From the NCBI GenBank assembly GCA_013397115.1, contig VWZW01002668.1:45152-109151 (forward strand): a stretch of 64,000 bases of DNA, in the 5' to 3' direction. The position numbers and the translations under genes were made by a program. Below the pieces are notes generated by a model. That model did no database searches. It saw only the letters and a list, made by a program, of their open reading frames with translations, and had not been told where the DNA came from. Positions 11,946-26,000 of the stretch are shown here, one piece after another. The DNA comes from Edolisoma coerulescens (taxonomy: Eukaryota > Chordata > Aves > Passeriformes > Campephagidae). How positions within the stretch are numbered: the stretch's first letter is position 1; each line of letters starts with the position of its first letter.

Positions 11946-14929
11946 CCCAAAGCCAGCTCAGCCCTGTGCATGGGATGGCCACACATCTGGCTCTAGCACT
12001 CCTGCACTGAACTGCTGCCCAAGTTGGCTGATCATTAACGAGGACTTTTTGAAGTGTGGGGGGCAGGCTGTCTCAGCTCCAGGTCCAGAAGATGTGCCTA
12101 GACCTGGCGGACATGTTGGAGCATCGGGGCTCTCCCTCTGTGTCCATCCCTCGCAGCTCCTTCCACCATCGTTCAGCCATGAGAGCAGCTGAAGCCACCA
12201 CCATGGTGCTCTTGGGGGCTAAAATTCTCATAGTGCAGCTGGACCTCACCAACGACAGGATCATTCCATTGCTTCATCCACAGAGGAGCTGGGAGCTGCC
12301 CAGGTTGCTGTGGTCCCATGCCAGCTGTAATGGAGGGATTTCTTCAGTTGAATCTGTCCCTCCTCACTGGAGCTGTGTCAGGAGCTGCCCCGCTGGCAGA
12401 GGGACAGGCTCAAGGCTCCCCAGCCCCACTATCACCACCCCCATCACTAGGCACAGCTCTGCTCTGGCGCCCGGCACTCAGCATTAACAAAGTGGCACCA
12501 GTGGGTCTCCAGACCTGTCCCAGCAGCAGGGAGGAGGCACAGCACCTCTGGCAAGTCCTGCCGGGCCAGATCCTGCCCCTTCCCTGCCCTGCAGTTGTTT
12601 GAGTGAGGTTTTGACCGGGTGCTCAGTGAGAACATCGGCTTCAGTGCCGACAGGGGTGTGGAGCAGCAGGGACAGGGCATGGCTTGACCCAGAATACTAA
12701 GAGACAATCACTGTTACTGGTGTCCTGAGCCCTCATGTGTGGTCCTACTCCCAGGATCTGGCCAAGGCCCCTCAGGGTGTCAGCAGATCCAGCTTTGGAT
12801 CCCTCAGCCAGGTGCTACCAAGTAGAGGACCATGTCCCATCCTGCTCTCCAGAGCCACCTCTGACCATCAACAGGGCTCTGCAGGCCTCATCTTCTGCTA
12901 CATCCTCTGCTTCATCCCTAGTTAACATTATGGATCACATGGAGGGGAGAAATGATCCCAAAGTTTGCCATTAAGTATCTGGACAGCCAAAGAGGGCCAC
13001 CTCTGTAAGGGAGGAAGTGGGCAGCTTTGAGCTGGGATACATCCCCTGGTCACAGCAGAACGCACCAACCCGAACTCCCCGAGAGAAAGGCGTCCCATTT
13101 TCACCAAGGCTGTTAATGTCCAGCCCCTCTGCACACTGGAGACCTTGTCAAACAAAACAAAAGGACTTGTTGTGGAGGAATCCTTGGCAACACGACCAAC
13201 ATACACATGACCTTCCGACTTGGAAAACAAATTGTCAAAAACCCAAGCGAGCGATCCCGCCACATGCGGCACGGCTCAGCTCCCCTGCTGCCGGCGCCGG
13301 CCCGGGATGCACTGCGAGTCCCAAAGCCTGCTGGAGCCTGCCAGAGAGCAAGAGGGGATGTGTGGGATGAGCATCACTCCAGCCTGGATGTGGCACTTTC
13401 TCTGTGGCAGCTGCAAGCTTGCAAAAGCCCTTTATCAGCTCATTTATCATGTCCTTCCCCAGGACACTCCCAGCTCCCACGTGTTCCCCTCAGGCAGCCC
13501 TCTGCACATCCACCCCAGGGTATGTCCATGGGTGCCCTCGAGGGTAGAGAAGAAGTCTCCTTGCAGCTTTCTTCCCCCTCCCTGCTGCTCTCCAGCTGCT
13601 GAGCACTGCAGGCGACAGCCTGGGACACCTCCATTGTTAGACACCCTGTGTGATACTGCCCAGCATGGGGGAGATCCCAGCATGGATGTGGCACAGAGGA
13701 GACTTCCTGCTGACTGCAGCCTCCCATCTCCTCTGGCCAAGCAGGATCCATGCTGTCCTCCTGGAGATGACACTGCCCATCCAAGGGTGCAACCTGCTGT
13801 GTAAAAGCTGCTGCCAGAACTCTGAAGGCTCTGCTCCTCAGTCATGTGAATAACGAGAGGGATTAGCAAGTCAGGGGACGATGAGAGCTAAATGAAGCAT
13901 TGCCTTGCAAGAGGCTGCTCCATCCATCCTGCTTGTCTTTGGGCAGAGAAGGGAAGGTGGAGGGCAGCGCTGGGGCAGGCCAGGGATGGCAGCACGGCTC
14001 CACTGTCCTTCCTGCCCTCCTGGAGCTGGGGGTACAATGAAAGCCAATGTGCCACAGCAACACCCTTCCTAGTGCTGTTCCCACATGGGGGATGCACCAC
14101 AGCCAAGGCTCCTGCACCACCTGCGGGGTTTTCACAGACTCCTCAGCTTGGGCACAGCCCAGAGTTCCTGATGGGCGGAGATAGTGGCCCGTCTTCATCC
14201 TCAGGGCACCCCAAGTCTCGCCCCTTGGAGTTTCCAGCCTTGGCAGCAAACCAACACAATACATCTTCCCGGTTTTCAATCCCAGCAAGACCAGACTTGT
14301 TTAAACTGGGTTGTTTAGATGACTTGGTGTATGTTGGACACCCAGCCTGAAAGATTCAGCTCATGATGAAAGTTTGGCAAAGCCCTAAAACCAAGGAAAA
14401 CAAAGAGTTTTATCATGGGAAGCACTGGTCCCTGAGACGAGCTGTAATTATTTCTGTCCTGCTTCAACCACAGTGCATAAACACCAAGGACTGACGGCAC
14501 AAGGGCCGATTTTCCAGAGCTGATCCCTTCGGCTGATGGGACAAGCTGTGGTGCGAAGTGCCCATGTTCCTGCAAGGACTCTCACCTGCAGTCTAGGCAT
14601 TTCCCCCCAAATCCCTATGAAACACCCGTTGCATCACTGACCATCACCAGTGCAGACTTCCCTGGAAAAATTCATTTTCATGCAAGGAATACAGCTTGGA
14701 AAATTCCAGCCTCGGTGGGGAATGACAAGCAAGGGGCTGTGATGGAAACTATTTTGCAACCTTAATTATTTTACCCCAAAGGCTGGCAGCCTGTAATCGC
14801 ATTAGTCTCCTTGGGAACGCCTGCCCCACCAGAGCCCCTCTTGCCCTCTTATCGCTCTCCCCAGGCCCTGAAAAGAGCTCCCGGGGAAGCTCGGGGGCCC
14901 GGTGAGCCCCTGCATGCAGCCTTCCAGGC

Positions 14930-15640
14930 AGAACCCGAGAATGCCTGATTTATAGTGTTATGCCTCATTCTGTTTACGCCAGGCGAGTTATTTAAAACGA
15001 GGAGAGCAAGAGGAGCCCGGGTTTTGTTTAAAAGTCCGGCGAGGAGATTTGCCTTAAATAGTCAAGAGCTGAAGTTAGAGGGGAGGCCGCCCAGCAGCAC
15101 GGACCTCCGGGATGGGAGCGGAGCTGGCACCCGCGGGGGGAGCTGCCTGGCTGCAGGAGAGGTGGCAGAAGCCTCGCGTTTAACCCTGGGGAGTTAAACC
15201 ACCTGACTTTGCGTGGCCTGTGGCACCGGGGACATGGTTCACCTCCACAACATGAGACAGTCCCAGAGGAGAAACAGCACTGGTGTCACAACACTCTGAA
15301 CCCTAGTGATGGCAATCCAAAAAGCTGCTCCACAGTCAGAATTGGCACAGTCATCCCAAAGGAAGCCATGCACAGCCTGGCGCAGCCCCGGCTCTGAACC
15401 CTCTGGGCAGCCCCTGCCAGCTCTCGAGGCCTCCTCCTCAGGGCAAGGCTCAGTGTGAGGCCACGCTGCTGGAAGGGCCTCCCTCGGGGGACTGACATGA
15501 GCCTGGTTTGCTCCATGCTGAGCACAGATCTGATTGCTCTCTATAAATACATCCGGGGTCAACACCAGGGATGGGGAAGAGCTATTTAAACTCAAGGGGG
15601 ATGCTGGCAAAAACAAAAGGCTATATATAAACTTTCCATG
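14930..15640. promoter_or_regulatory. Candidate enhancer with MEF2/SRF-like A/T motifs
   Basis: Several words close to the MEF2 site (CTA, four A/T, TAG) or the CArG box occur within 650 bases: GTTATTTAAAAC at 14987, CCTTAAATAG at 15052, CTATAAATAC at 15541, GCTATTTAAAC at 15581 and CTATATATAA at 15621. They sit in otherwise GC-rich sequence. The neighbour expected by synteny, RBPMS2, is expressed in heart and smooth muscle, so a muscle enhancer is conceivable. A/T words also arise by chance, and no experiment or alignment supports this yet. Confidence 0.22.
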
Positions 15641-18600
15641 AGCAACGCCAGGCTGGAGGGAAGGTTTATGTCCTAGAGCAGGGGGGTGGAGAAAGAGCCC
15701 CCCAAGGAGTGGGATGAGGCAGTGGGATGGGGCCAGACATGTTTCACTGTGTCCCCAGGGTGGGTAACCTCAGTTTCCCTCCATCCCCAAGACCAGTAAA
15801 ACCAGCTGAGGGGCCAGCAACTGGCCTTGGTACCACAGAGAGAGCTCCCAGCCCCACCCCAGGCAGGACAGCAAGGGGCAAGAAGCCCTTCAGATATTTT
15901 TCCACTTTCGTGACTTATTTGGTCAAAACTGCTGACAAATTAATCAGAATAATGAGTAACTCGGGTGCCTCAACACACTCAGCAGCAAGGGTCGACTGCT
16001 GAAAGGCTGAACTGTTGTGCCAAGTCTGGCACCCTTTGCTAGGCCTTCCCCTGCATCGCTGCTAATGCCTGTATCCCACATAATTCCTGTTCCTCCTGCC
16101 CATCCTGCACCCTGAAGTTCTGCACCCACTGTTAGCACATGCATCATCTGCTAATCCCTAACCCTGGCAACCTTGCCCACCCCTGAACCTCTCTGATCCC
16201 TGCACCCCAAGGAGCTGTGATGTCTGCTCCCAGCGTACCCATTGGATCCACCTGCCAGATCCTTGAACACCAGCAGTTCTTGCGGGATCAGCATGCGTGA
16301 AAAACATTGAGTTTGGGAGGTGTCATGGAGACGGTGACAAGAAGGACAAGGAGCTATGTGGTGGGGCAGGCTGGTGTCATGGCCCCGGTTAACAGGCAGG
16401 CTTGTGGGACACTAACCTGACTTTTTTTGGAGCTTGCGTCAGATGGAACTGAGGCCAGGACATCACCAGCCCCAGCAGAACCATTTGCAGGGTGGGGGAT
16501 GAAATATTCAGAGAGGTTTAAAGCAATTCAGTGTCTCCCATGGAGCACTGATGAATATTTCAGAGGAATGGGCATCCGAAGGAGGGCTGGGAGCCAGCTG
16601 AGCATTCCAGCAAACAGCCACCCAGTCCCCGCAGTGGCCATGGTGTGGTCTGGCAGGGATGCTGCTGCGGATCGACTCGGAGCAGCCTGTTGGCCAAGGA
16701 GGACACATGTTCTGGAGGTGTCCCACGTCTTCCTGCTCTGCCCTCAGGGATGCAACAGCAGTGAGGGCTTGTTCCCATGCACATATCCATGACAGCCATC
16801 CATTAGGTATCCCAGGTCACTGCAGAGTGGCTTCCTGGCAGGTGCCAAGGCAGACGCCAGTTCCTCCCAGCTCCCCCCATCTCGCTCATCCCCTCCAAGC
16901 AGCATGATCACTGTGCTCCCACACTGTCACCCCACATGCTGGGCTCGCTGTAGGGGGAAGGTGACAGCGGTTAGTACAGAGGACATTCATTCCATCATGG
17001 GAAATCCCTCTCCTCACCTCTCACAGTCCACACAATCTGGTCCTTTCCAGGCTCTACGAGGAGGGATCTGACTACATGGACAGTGAAGTGTGGGCTCTAC
17101 ATAAGGCCCATAAACACTTTTCACTGTAAATTAAAGCAGAGCTGCCCATATCTGCCACTCTCCCAAATCCCCTAAGCCACAGCCCTGAGAGCAGCCCCAC
17201 CGGTGCCAGTTTTCCAATGACCAGGGGAGTGTGGGGAGTCACATCCTGGGTGAAAAGTTCAGGTCTGAGCCAGGAGAGCCTCTGGGGTAGAGTAAAGGCT
17301 GTGGGGTTAGGGATGCACTGCCAAAGGATGTGCTGGCACCCTGCTGTCCCCTCTCTGGCACGGAGCTGCAAGCCACCATCGGATACATGCCCTCTTTGCT
17401 CCCAGTGGAGTCAGCGCAGGGCAGGAATCCAGTGTGCCAGGAAAGGGTTTTAACTCCTGCTACATCCGAGAATGGTAGCAGCAGGTCCAGGAGCCAGCAG
17501 AGCAGGGACACGGCTGGCTGATGGGAAACCTCGGGTAGCAGGAGGGAAGGCAGCATGGCTGTCGGCACTGCCGCCACAGACTCAGCCAGCACTGGGGCCG
17601 CATTCCCCAGAGACAGATAAAAGCTACCGTAAAAGGGGAGACCTGTCACTCAGGCTGGCCTGGCTTGTCTCAGCACAGCGGGGAGAGTGGAGCACCACTC
17701 AGCGAGCGGGTGCTCTGCAGCTCCAGGGGCTGGAGGCCACCTTATCGGCTGCATGCCACAGCCCGGGCGCTCAGGGATTGCTGAGTGATGCCAGGGCAGG
17801 CACCAACTCGCCAGGCACCTCTGAGCAGCCTCAGCTCCTCCCCTCTGTGATGGCAACCTGCGGCCTTATGTCCGGCTGGAGCCAACACATCCCATCAAGC
17901 TCCGCTGGCCACGTGATCCACACACCGTCCCAGTGCCACTGCAGCTGTTCAGTGGGAAATCGGGATGGCTCCTGGGTGAGCCTAGGGTTTCCAGGGGTAC
18001 AGCCATGCTTGGTTCCCTCCATCGCCCTGTGCACGCAAGGGAGAGGGAGCTCAGACAAAGGGAAGGCAGGAGAGAGCAGCCCCCTCCAAAAGAGTAAGAA
18101 ATGAAACCCTCAGCACTCACAGGGCAGAGCATATCCAGCAGGAGCTGGGGGGGAAGCCACCGGCTGCAGCAACTATTGCTTACAATGAGCAAAACACTCA
18201 AGATCCATAAGCAGGAAGAGGCTCTTTTGGAGTGAACTGCAAAATATTGTCTTTGCACAGCTAAACTCCCCCGCTTGTGCCTTCTCCTTGAGGCCTCGGC
18301 AGCTCTCGGGGAGAAGGTTCCTTCCTGCTCACCCCTCTGCGAAGGGCAGGGTTCCTCCCCACAGTCAATTAGTGAGCTGGGGTCAGGGGTCAAGGGGCTT
18401 CCTGAGTTCATGGTGCTTATCTCCAAAGCGCTGCCGAGCGAAGCCAGCACCAAGTGGCACATACAGGGCAGTCCCCATGGTCGTCCTGGGACACTCTGGG
18501 GACAACCAAATTGTGTATGTCCCCCAAGATCTGCAAATTCCCCTCCTCACCACCAACTGCCAGGTCCCCCCCCTGCACCCGGCTCCCTGCTTCATTCCTC

Positions 18601-18837
18601 CCTCGACCTGACAGCCTCCAGCTGCCGGCCCGGCCCCCACGCATCCCTCTGCAGAGCCTTTGCAGCTTCAGCCCACCACTGGCAGGTTTGCAGGGGTGGA
18701 GGAGGAGCCCACATCTCTCCAGCCCCATCTTGGCACCACCACACTGACCTGGGCAGCCCCACTGCATGCCAGCCCCATTCTCAGCCCCCCACAGCCCCGT
18801 GCCAGCTCCATCCCCTTCTTCTGCAGGCCACGCTGCA

Positions 18838-18925
18838 GCGGGCCGGTGGCCGCTATCAAATATTGATGGCACTGTGTGGTAAATAAGCATTATGAATTTA
18901 TGACTTGCTGAATTAAACAGGCCCT
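18838..18925. promoter_or_regulatory. Candidate conserved non-coding element
   Basis: An 80-base AT-rich block carries CTATCAAATATTGATGG (with an ATCAAATATTGAT palindrome), GGTAAATAAGC (forkhead-like), TTATGAATTTATGAC and TGAATTAAAC. It is flanked by GC-rich DNA. The palindrome and the dense motifs suggest an enhancer core, but this rests on composition only. Confidence 0.22.
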
Positions 18926-19464
18926 GCTTGGGCTGGCTGCTGTTCGGCGAGGTGGAAGGATCAGCGGCGTTGCTGGCACAGGCAGTGGCAAAGGCACGGC
19001 CCCACAGCCGACCGCGTTCAGACCCAAACCAAGCCCAGGCTTCAGGAACGCCCAGAGCCCCGCAGCCCTGGAGAGCTTGCACCAGGCAAGGGGTTTCTTC
19101 TCCTTCTGCAAATGCCTCGCTGCCCTCGGCATTTCAGCTGTCCCCAGGGCAGCTGACAGTGCAAAATTCCCCCTCCTTGGAGCTGCAGTACCTCAGACCA
19201 GAGAGAAGGGAGTGAATTGAGGCTCAGGTTCATCGGTTTAAACAATAGTGAGTCTGGCACTACAGTTATGTGAGTAACCAGGTTAATTAATAACATGGCG
19301 ACTGTTGCCTGACACAGGAAAGAAGCACAAAATGATTCTGCCTGGTACAAAGGGGCTGGTGGAAAGTCACCTGTGAAAACCCCAGGCAGTGGGAAGGAGA
19401 GATGTCCAGCTCTGTTGGAAAAGGCTGGTTTGCCACAGCCAATCCAACATGCCGGGTGCAAGGA

Positions 19465-19610
19465 GAATCATAGACTGGTTTGGGTTGGGAGGGACCTTAA
19501 AGCCCACCTCGTTCCAACCCCTTGCCACAGGTAGGGACACCTTCCACTCGACCAGGTTGCTCAGAGCCCTGTCCAACCTGGCCTTGAACACTTACAGGGA
19601 TGGGTGCGAG
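19465..19610 (-). mobile_element. CR1 LINE 3' fragment
   Basis: The + strand begins AGAATCATAGACTGGTTTGG and continues GGGAGGGACCTTAAAGCCC, CCTTGCCACAGGTAGGGACA and CCACTCGACCAGGTTGCTCA, to CTTACAGGGATGGG. This is the CR1 3' end in reverse complement. A second short copy in the same orientation starts 310 bases downstream. Confidence 0.92.
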
Positions 19611-19919
19611 AGGGTGGCATGGCTTGATATCTGAGCCTGGCTGCCTCTCTGGAAGATGTTTGGGTGTCCTTGTGAACATCTTCACAAGAAGCAAGCTGTA
19701 AGGACAGGATGGTGGGAAAAGAGATGGGATAAACACTGCAGCAGCATGTGAGACATCACCTAATGTGGGCCAGGGAGGTAAGTGCCAAAGGAAAAGCCAG
19801 AGGATGGGATTTCCAGGATTGACACAAGAGGGAGCAAAGGGAAACATAAAAGGAGCGAGAAAGGCTCCCTGCCAGCACCATTTCCCAAGGGAGCACCATG
19901 CAGGGCTGGTCCTGTGTGA

Positions 19920-20042
19920 GGATCATAGAATCACAGTTTGGCTTGGAAGGGACCTTCAAGATCATCTCATTCCACCCCCCTGCCATTGGCTGGGACACTT
20001 TACACTAGACCAGGTCGCTCCAAACTCCATCCAGCCTGAGAT
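19920..20042 (-). mobile_element. CR1 LINE 3' fragment, short
   Basis: The + strand reads GATCATAGAATCACAGTTTG, then TTGGAAGGGACCTTCAAGAT, CCTGCCATTGGCTGGGACAC and CACTAGACCAGGTCGCTCC, and ends near CATCCAGCCTGA. It is a strongly 5'-truncated CR1 on the - strand. Confidence 0.92.
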
Positions 20043-23000
20043 GGAGTGGCCAGAGAAGGAAAGAGAAGGAAATATTTTTGCCCATGCAAATATGGCCCTT
20101 TACACCTCCCTGCCACATGACAGATTGGCCACTCAGCGAGGCCTGGGACATTGCTATCACCATGTCCCCTGTGAGGTGGCAGCAGGGTGTCACCAGGCCT
20201 GGCTGGTCCCCGTGCTTTGCAGATGGGGCCCCCACCCTCGCTGTTAACACAGCAAATTATCTCCTCAGCCCCCCTTGGTGTGCCAGGCTGGGGCTGGCTC
20301 CCAGCACTGGGCACATCCTTCAAGGACCAGCATGGCCAGGCCCTGGCATGACACCACAAAGCCACTATCCTGGAATTGCAAAGTACCCGGCACTTGGGTG
20401 ACCTGCTTCCCAAGTCAGCCCTGGCATGTCTTCTCCAAGCTCCTCTTCCTTAAGTGACAATGGAGCCACCAAGGAGGATCGGCAAAGGGGCTGGCTGGAG
20501 TTGCTGCTTTGGGTCACTGCTACTCCCTTCCCACCCCATCTTCCTGTCCCCATTGGGTGTCCAGGGCTTTGCCACCCAATGACAGCAGGAACCACAGACA
20601 CTCCTGGCACATTTGGCTCTTCACACATCAGGCAGAGCCAGCTGGGCTCTTTAACCACCACAAAATCTATCCCTGAAGACCCCCTCCCCACTATAATCAG
20701 TTCCCATCACCGGGTGATGCTTCACTCCCACCCCTGCAGTTCCCCCACCGACCCCCCCACCTCCTCCCCCAGGACAGGACGTTCCCACGTGGTCGCGCGC
20801 GAGCTGGCTGGGCTGGGAGCAGCCGCGTTCACACGGGACAGCAGTGGGGCTGGACCCCTGAGGATGCTCCAGCATGACTACCAGGGAAGAGCCCACGGGC
20901 TTCAGCCCAGCATCGGGGGGACCTTGCTGTGCTCCCCACAAGCCAGCCCCATGCACCACCACGGCATCAGCTCCTCTCCCCGGCTGGGCAGGGTGCCGCA
21001 GGGTGTGTGCTGGCAGACCAGGCATGGCTTCGGTGGGTCGGTGCCCTGCTCACACCAAGAAGAGGGGAAAACCAAACACGGGACAAGACCACAGGAAGCC
21101 CATCAGGGTCCTGACATCACCTCACACTCCTCCTCATGGAAGCATGGAGGGTTTGGGGTGCTAAGGAGGCTGCACCGAATGCCATGGCGGATGCCAGACC
21201 TGGGGATGACACCGTGAGCTTGAGCCACATCACTCCCTCCCCACCACTGACAGCCGGGAATGGCCAGACAAAGAGCAGACCCCAGCTCCCTTGCTGGATC
21301 CACACCCAGAGAAGCCCAGGGAGCTTGAACGCTAATTTATCAAGCTTCCAAGACCACAGAAAAAGCTTATTCCTCCATGGCTGCAGTATTAAAATCAGAG
21401 ATATTGCTGACCCTGCGTTTGTCCGGTGTAGAGTCCTGGGAGCTTGAAATCCCAACCAGCGCAGGATGCAATGCTCAGAGCTCGTCCTATTGGAAAGCAC
21501 AACTGGAGCTCAGGAGGAAAACACTCATTGTGAAAGAGTGACCCCAGCTGTTACGGTGGAAGGAAACCTCTGCTGGAAAGCTCAGCTGGGAACCTCTGCT
21601 GCCGCTCAGCCATGCGATGCCAGACAGCGAGAGCCGAAATCTCCGGGGCAAAGCGTGAAACCGCTGCGGGGAGACACAAGACAGGAACAGAAGTTACAGA
21701 GTCTCGCAGGGGACTCGGCTCCCTGTCCTCCCCCAGCAGGAGTTTGCTGCAGGGGGAGTAAAGCAGGATGGTGACAACCTGGTCTGGCATTAAAACATTG
21801 AAAAACATATTTGAGTCCCAAAAATTCAGCTGGGATTTAAAAGCACTGAGCTCTCCATTTTCACTGCCAGCAGGACTGAGACACAGCACTGTTCCTGGTG
21901 TCACCTTCCTGGGACTGGGGACCCTCCTGGCCCACACCAGCCACCTGTGCCCCTACAGAGCCACAGGAGTTGATATGAATCCCAAAAAGGAGGAGAATAC
22001 AGTCAGTAGTGGGAATGTAGGGGACAGAGGACCAAGGGAGGGACAAAAGACCAGGTAATGGATGAGGTGACAAGTGACACTGACAAGGGCTGCCTGGAGA
22101 CGTGGCACAGGAGGAACAGGGTGGCTGTGCGGTGAAAACGAAGCCTGGGTTTGGTCCCAAGGACCCGTCACCCTACAGTGCTCCCCTCTGGCTGCGGGGC
22201 AGATGGGGTACAGCCCCCTCAGCATCACTCTCACACCTGGATTAACTCCATCACATCCCAGGACACCCTCAACAACTGACACCGGCCAGGGAAATATGGA
22301 CCAGCCTGGGAACACTGCAGAATATAACCAACCAACTGCCTGGAAATCCATCCCACACCTCCCAGAGGCTCTGATCATTGTCCCGTGTCCCAAGGACTAA
22401 TGAAGAGGGCAACCACAGCTTTGGACTGGAATTTTTTCACCTCCACAAATAGAAATTTCTACAGGAAAAACTCTGTCTGCATCTTGCCATTGCTTCCCTG
22501 CTCTGCTGTTGCTCCCTTTGACTTCCAAGCAATCCCACATTCCTGTCTCAAATAAACCACTGTCTTCACATGCATCCAGCCCTGCTGCAAGAGAGTGACC
22601 TGGAAATGCATGGAGAAAACAGCTGGAAGATGGTGGCTGAGCTGAATATCCCATAAAGCCCCACAGGGCTGTCGGTGGAAGCAGACCTACCAAGGCTGCG
22701 CTTGGGAAGAAGGTCAGGGCACTGCTGCACTCGTTTCCAGGGCTCTTCCGGCAGGATAATGACCCCAGCAAGTCCTGGGAGAGATCTGGAGGACAAGGAA
22801 CTCCAAAAAAAACCTCCTTTTTGATCAGTTGAAAGGAAAACTCGGCAAATAGTTTTAAAAATGCTTTAACAAAAATGCTGTTTGGGCTAAAAGTGACACT
22901 TTAATAATTCCCAAGCACTCAGAGGTTTTAGCGTTCAGAGGAAGGCTCCTCACTTAATAAAAGGAAGGAAAACACTAAAAGGCACGCGAGGCATTTCAGC

Positions 23001-26000
23001 TGGTCTATAACAACCTGCTCAGCTTCACACAGGACCTGGCACCCACTCAGACAGGGGTACAGCAGGGGAGTGATGGCTGAGGAGTGAACAGGGTGAAGGG
23101 GGTGCTGGGCACCCACACTTTGGTGAGGAGCACATGGGGTGAGAAAGTGGGAACACAAGGGCGGGCGGCGAGGGGCCACATGCTCGAGCTGGAGGTGTGT
23201 GTGCCCCGCGCACCCCAGCTCCCCGCGGCGTTCCACGCTTCCTCGCCCAGGAGAGCGGAGGCAGCGCGCTGGGCGCTGCTCTTGGCTCCTGTGGAGGCTC
23301 AGCCTCCAGTCCTCGGGCCAGTTCCCACGACCTGCTGCACTTCCTGTGGCTGGCGGCTGCTGGATGGCTCCGGGACGTGGTGGCGGAAGCGCTGCAGTGC
23401 GGGTGGAAGGAGAGGCCGAGAGCTGGCCTCAGCCTGGGAACAGCCTCCATGTGGTGTTCCCCACGGCTGTGACACCCGGGGTGGGATCCGCTGGCGGCCA
23501 GGAACCGCTGTGCCTGCCTCCAGCGGGTCTGTGGATGCTCTGGGAGAGCAGGTCTTGGGAAACTTGGTCCCAAGTGATTTCTGCTCCATGTCCAGCTCAA
23601 GGCTGCACCCCGAGCAGAGCCACTACATGAGTTTGTGAAATGCCCAGGGTTGGCTCCAGCCCAAAACCACTTCCCCTTGCTCCGGACAGGCTGAAAGGGG
23701 GCACTCCAGGAGGCAGGTGTCAGTGCTCCCGGCCTTGCAGTGGTTCCCATCCCTTCTTCCAGAGATATGCAGGAGCAGGCAGGGAGCAGCAGTGCTTCCC
23801 TGCTCAGGCTGGGCACCAGAGCTCACAGAAGCATCTATCTTAGGTACGTTCCACACCTACCCATCGCACACATGGCAGGGCAAAGCTATCCAAAAACTGA
23901 ATTTGGGAATGCCCTCCATGTACGTGTCTTGGGAAGCTTTTTATCAGTGTTCCAGAGCACTACAGATGGCAGCTCATGTTTGATGGGCATGTCCTCAAGT
24001 TTCTTCTTGCAAAACATAAGAACTTTTCTGGAGCTTAGGATCACTTGGAGGTTGGAACTGGAGCTCCAGGACAACAGGCTGTCCATGCACATGGTGACAA
24101 CAGTTACAGCCCAGCCTGTACCTGGTTTGGGTCTCCTGAAGGAGAGAGGTCTCTGGAAATCTGTTTAGCTGTGGGCTCTTGAAGACAAAGGTATTTGGTT
24201 TCTCGGGGACTCCTCCTGATGGTCAACTCACCAGGATGAATCCAGCTGGAGTCACCTGCAGCTCAAAGGTGTTCCTGTCCCAAATCACAGGCAAAGCCAT
24301 GCAGAGCCCGGGAGGCCCTTTTCCTGTCTCCCTCTTGTTTCTTTCCTCTCCATTCTTTGAGCAAAGCTGTGTTCAAATAACACTTCCGTGGAACAAGGAG
24401 AACTGCAAGGTAATCGGGATGAAAAGGTTTGGCATCTGGCCATGTTCTGAGCTGACAAACCCTCACCCTGTTTTCCACTGCAGATATAACAGTACTGGAA
24501 AACTACACTCAGAACACACCTCCACCACGAGCCCCCAGGCCCGAGCGGCCGCAGGAGACAGGGCTGCCCAGCAGGCAGAGGAGTACAGAATGTCACTGCT
24601 GGCACCCACAAACACTCACAGGAACTCTGAGAATAAAGGATCCTCCTCTCCCACCTCATGGTGGCACATAACCTTCCCAGGTGTGTTCCCTGCTCCCAGG
24701 CAGACACACACCCACTCAGCTTGCTGTGGATATGTGCCAACAACCCCCAAAAGGTTTGCAGTCATTTTTGCAAGGTAAAAACCGAGTCATTCCTCATCTA
24801 TTGTAACAGGAAACTGCATGAGAAAAACCCTGATTTTACTTTCTTTGTATCAGTCTGCCCCAAGAGTTCCAGGTGATGGGAGTTTTGAGCTTTTAAGTCT
24901 TCTATGATGGCAGCATAGACCTTTGTAAAAGAGCTCATGGCGTTTTTCGCATTCTTCTCCCAAACTGCCCTTCCTAAATTAAACTTTCAGCTTCTTCAGA
25001 ATCCAAGCTTTTTCTCTCGCTCTGCGTGCCCAAGCAGTGATTTCATGGGGAGATTCAAATAAAAAATGTAATTTTCTAAGAGCAAATTAATTGCATCTTA
25101 AAAAAACCCAAAACCACAGTAACTTTGAATCACAAGGGAAAGGCATGTTTGGTGGGTTTGAAACAGGAAAAGATCCTAAGTTTATATCAGATGAAGGAAT
25201 TTAGCATATTGTGAATAAATAAGTGACCTGCATCACTTGGAAAAATATCCATTAGACCATAAAGCACAAAATTCAAGGAGACAAGCACCTACACACACAG
25301 ACATTCATAATAAAACTACCCAGAGGACAATTTTAACAGTATTTGGATATTATAAAGGAGCTCATCTCCAGAAAATGAGCAACCTGAGGAATAGCAGCAC
25401 CCTGGCTTGTGGTTAACACGCTGCAGCTGCTGACAGGAGCCAAAAGCCAGAGCAGGGCAGGCAGCTTTGCAGAAAAATTTTCTTCCATCAGCCCTTTGCC
25501 TCTGCTTGCAAATGCTGCAGAGGGCTAACACCCAGCCAGCCTCTGCAGGGAGCCCCCAGCGATTTCACTGAGCCTGCAAATTCCTGTGGGGCTGCAAAAA
25601 CAGGAGCTTTATGAATCCGACTGCACCGGAACAGAAACGTGCCCAGCAGACGTCTCACACACACAGAGCCACGGAAGAGAAGAATCCACACAGATTTGGG
25701 CGTTTCGCAGGAAGTGCATCCCCAAACCCAGCTGGCAAAATCCATGTTTGCATGTGTGACATGGAAAGAGAGAAACAACACTACCTTTTTTCCAGAGGAT
25801 GGGATAGAGTCATGATCATGTTCTAGAAATATCTGGATCTCAGAATGAATCCTCTGAGTGATCCAGTGCAGTGAAACAGGCCTGGACACATTATTATGGG
25901 GGTGTAGAATTGAGAAAAACAAAATTATTAAAGCAAAAGGAGGTGTTTTGCCTGGACAGGTCCTCGAGCTTCTTGGCTCTTTGTTTCCAACAGCTTCACC

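Larger units (their letters stand above)
7066..19464. other. Intergenic DNA, no gene recognised
   Basis: No protein-coding exon is recognisable on either strand in these 12.4 kb. The stretch holds a short pentamer repeat, one older CR1 fragment and a few AT-motif-rich segments listed separately as candidate regulatory DNA. Open frames of up to about 210 residues are low-complexity, antiparallel to one another and without family resemblance. Confidence 0.6.

Noticed and set aside
20426..21217. A 263-codon + strand open frame
   Set aside because: Low-complexity Pro/Ser/His sequence with no family resemblance; a comparably long antisense frame overlaps it.
23025..23816. A 263-codon - strand open frame in a GC-rich intergenic segment
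   Set aside because: Long overlapping frames occur on both strands, there is no recognisable domain, and no splice structure or start context supports it.
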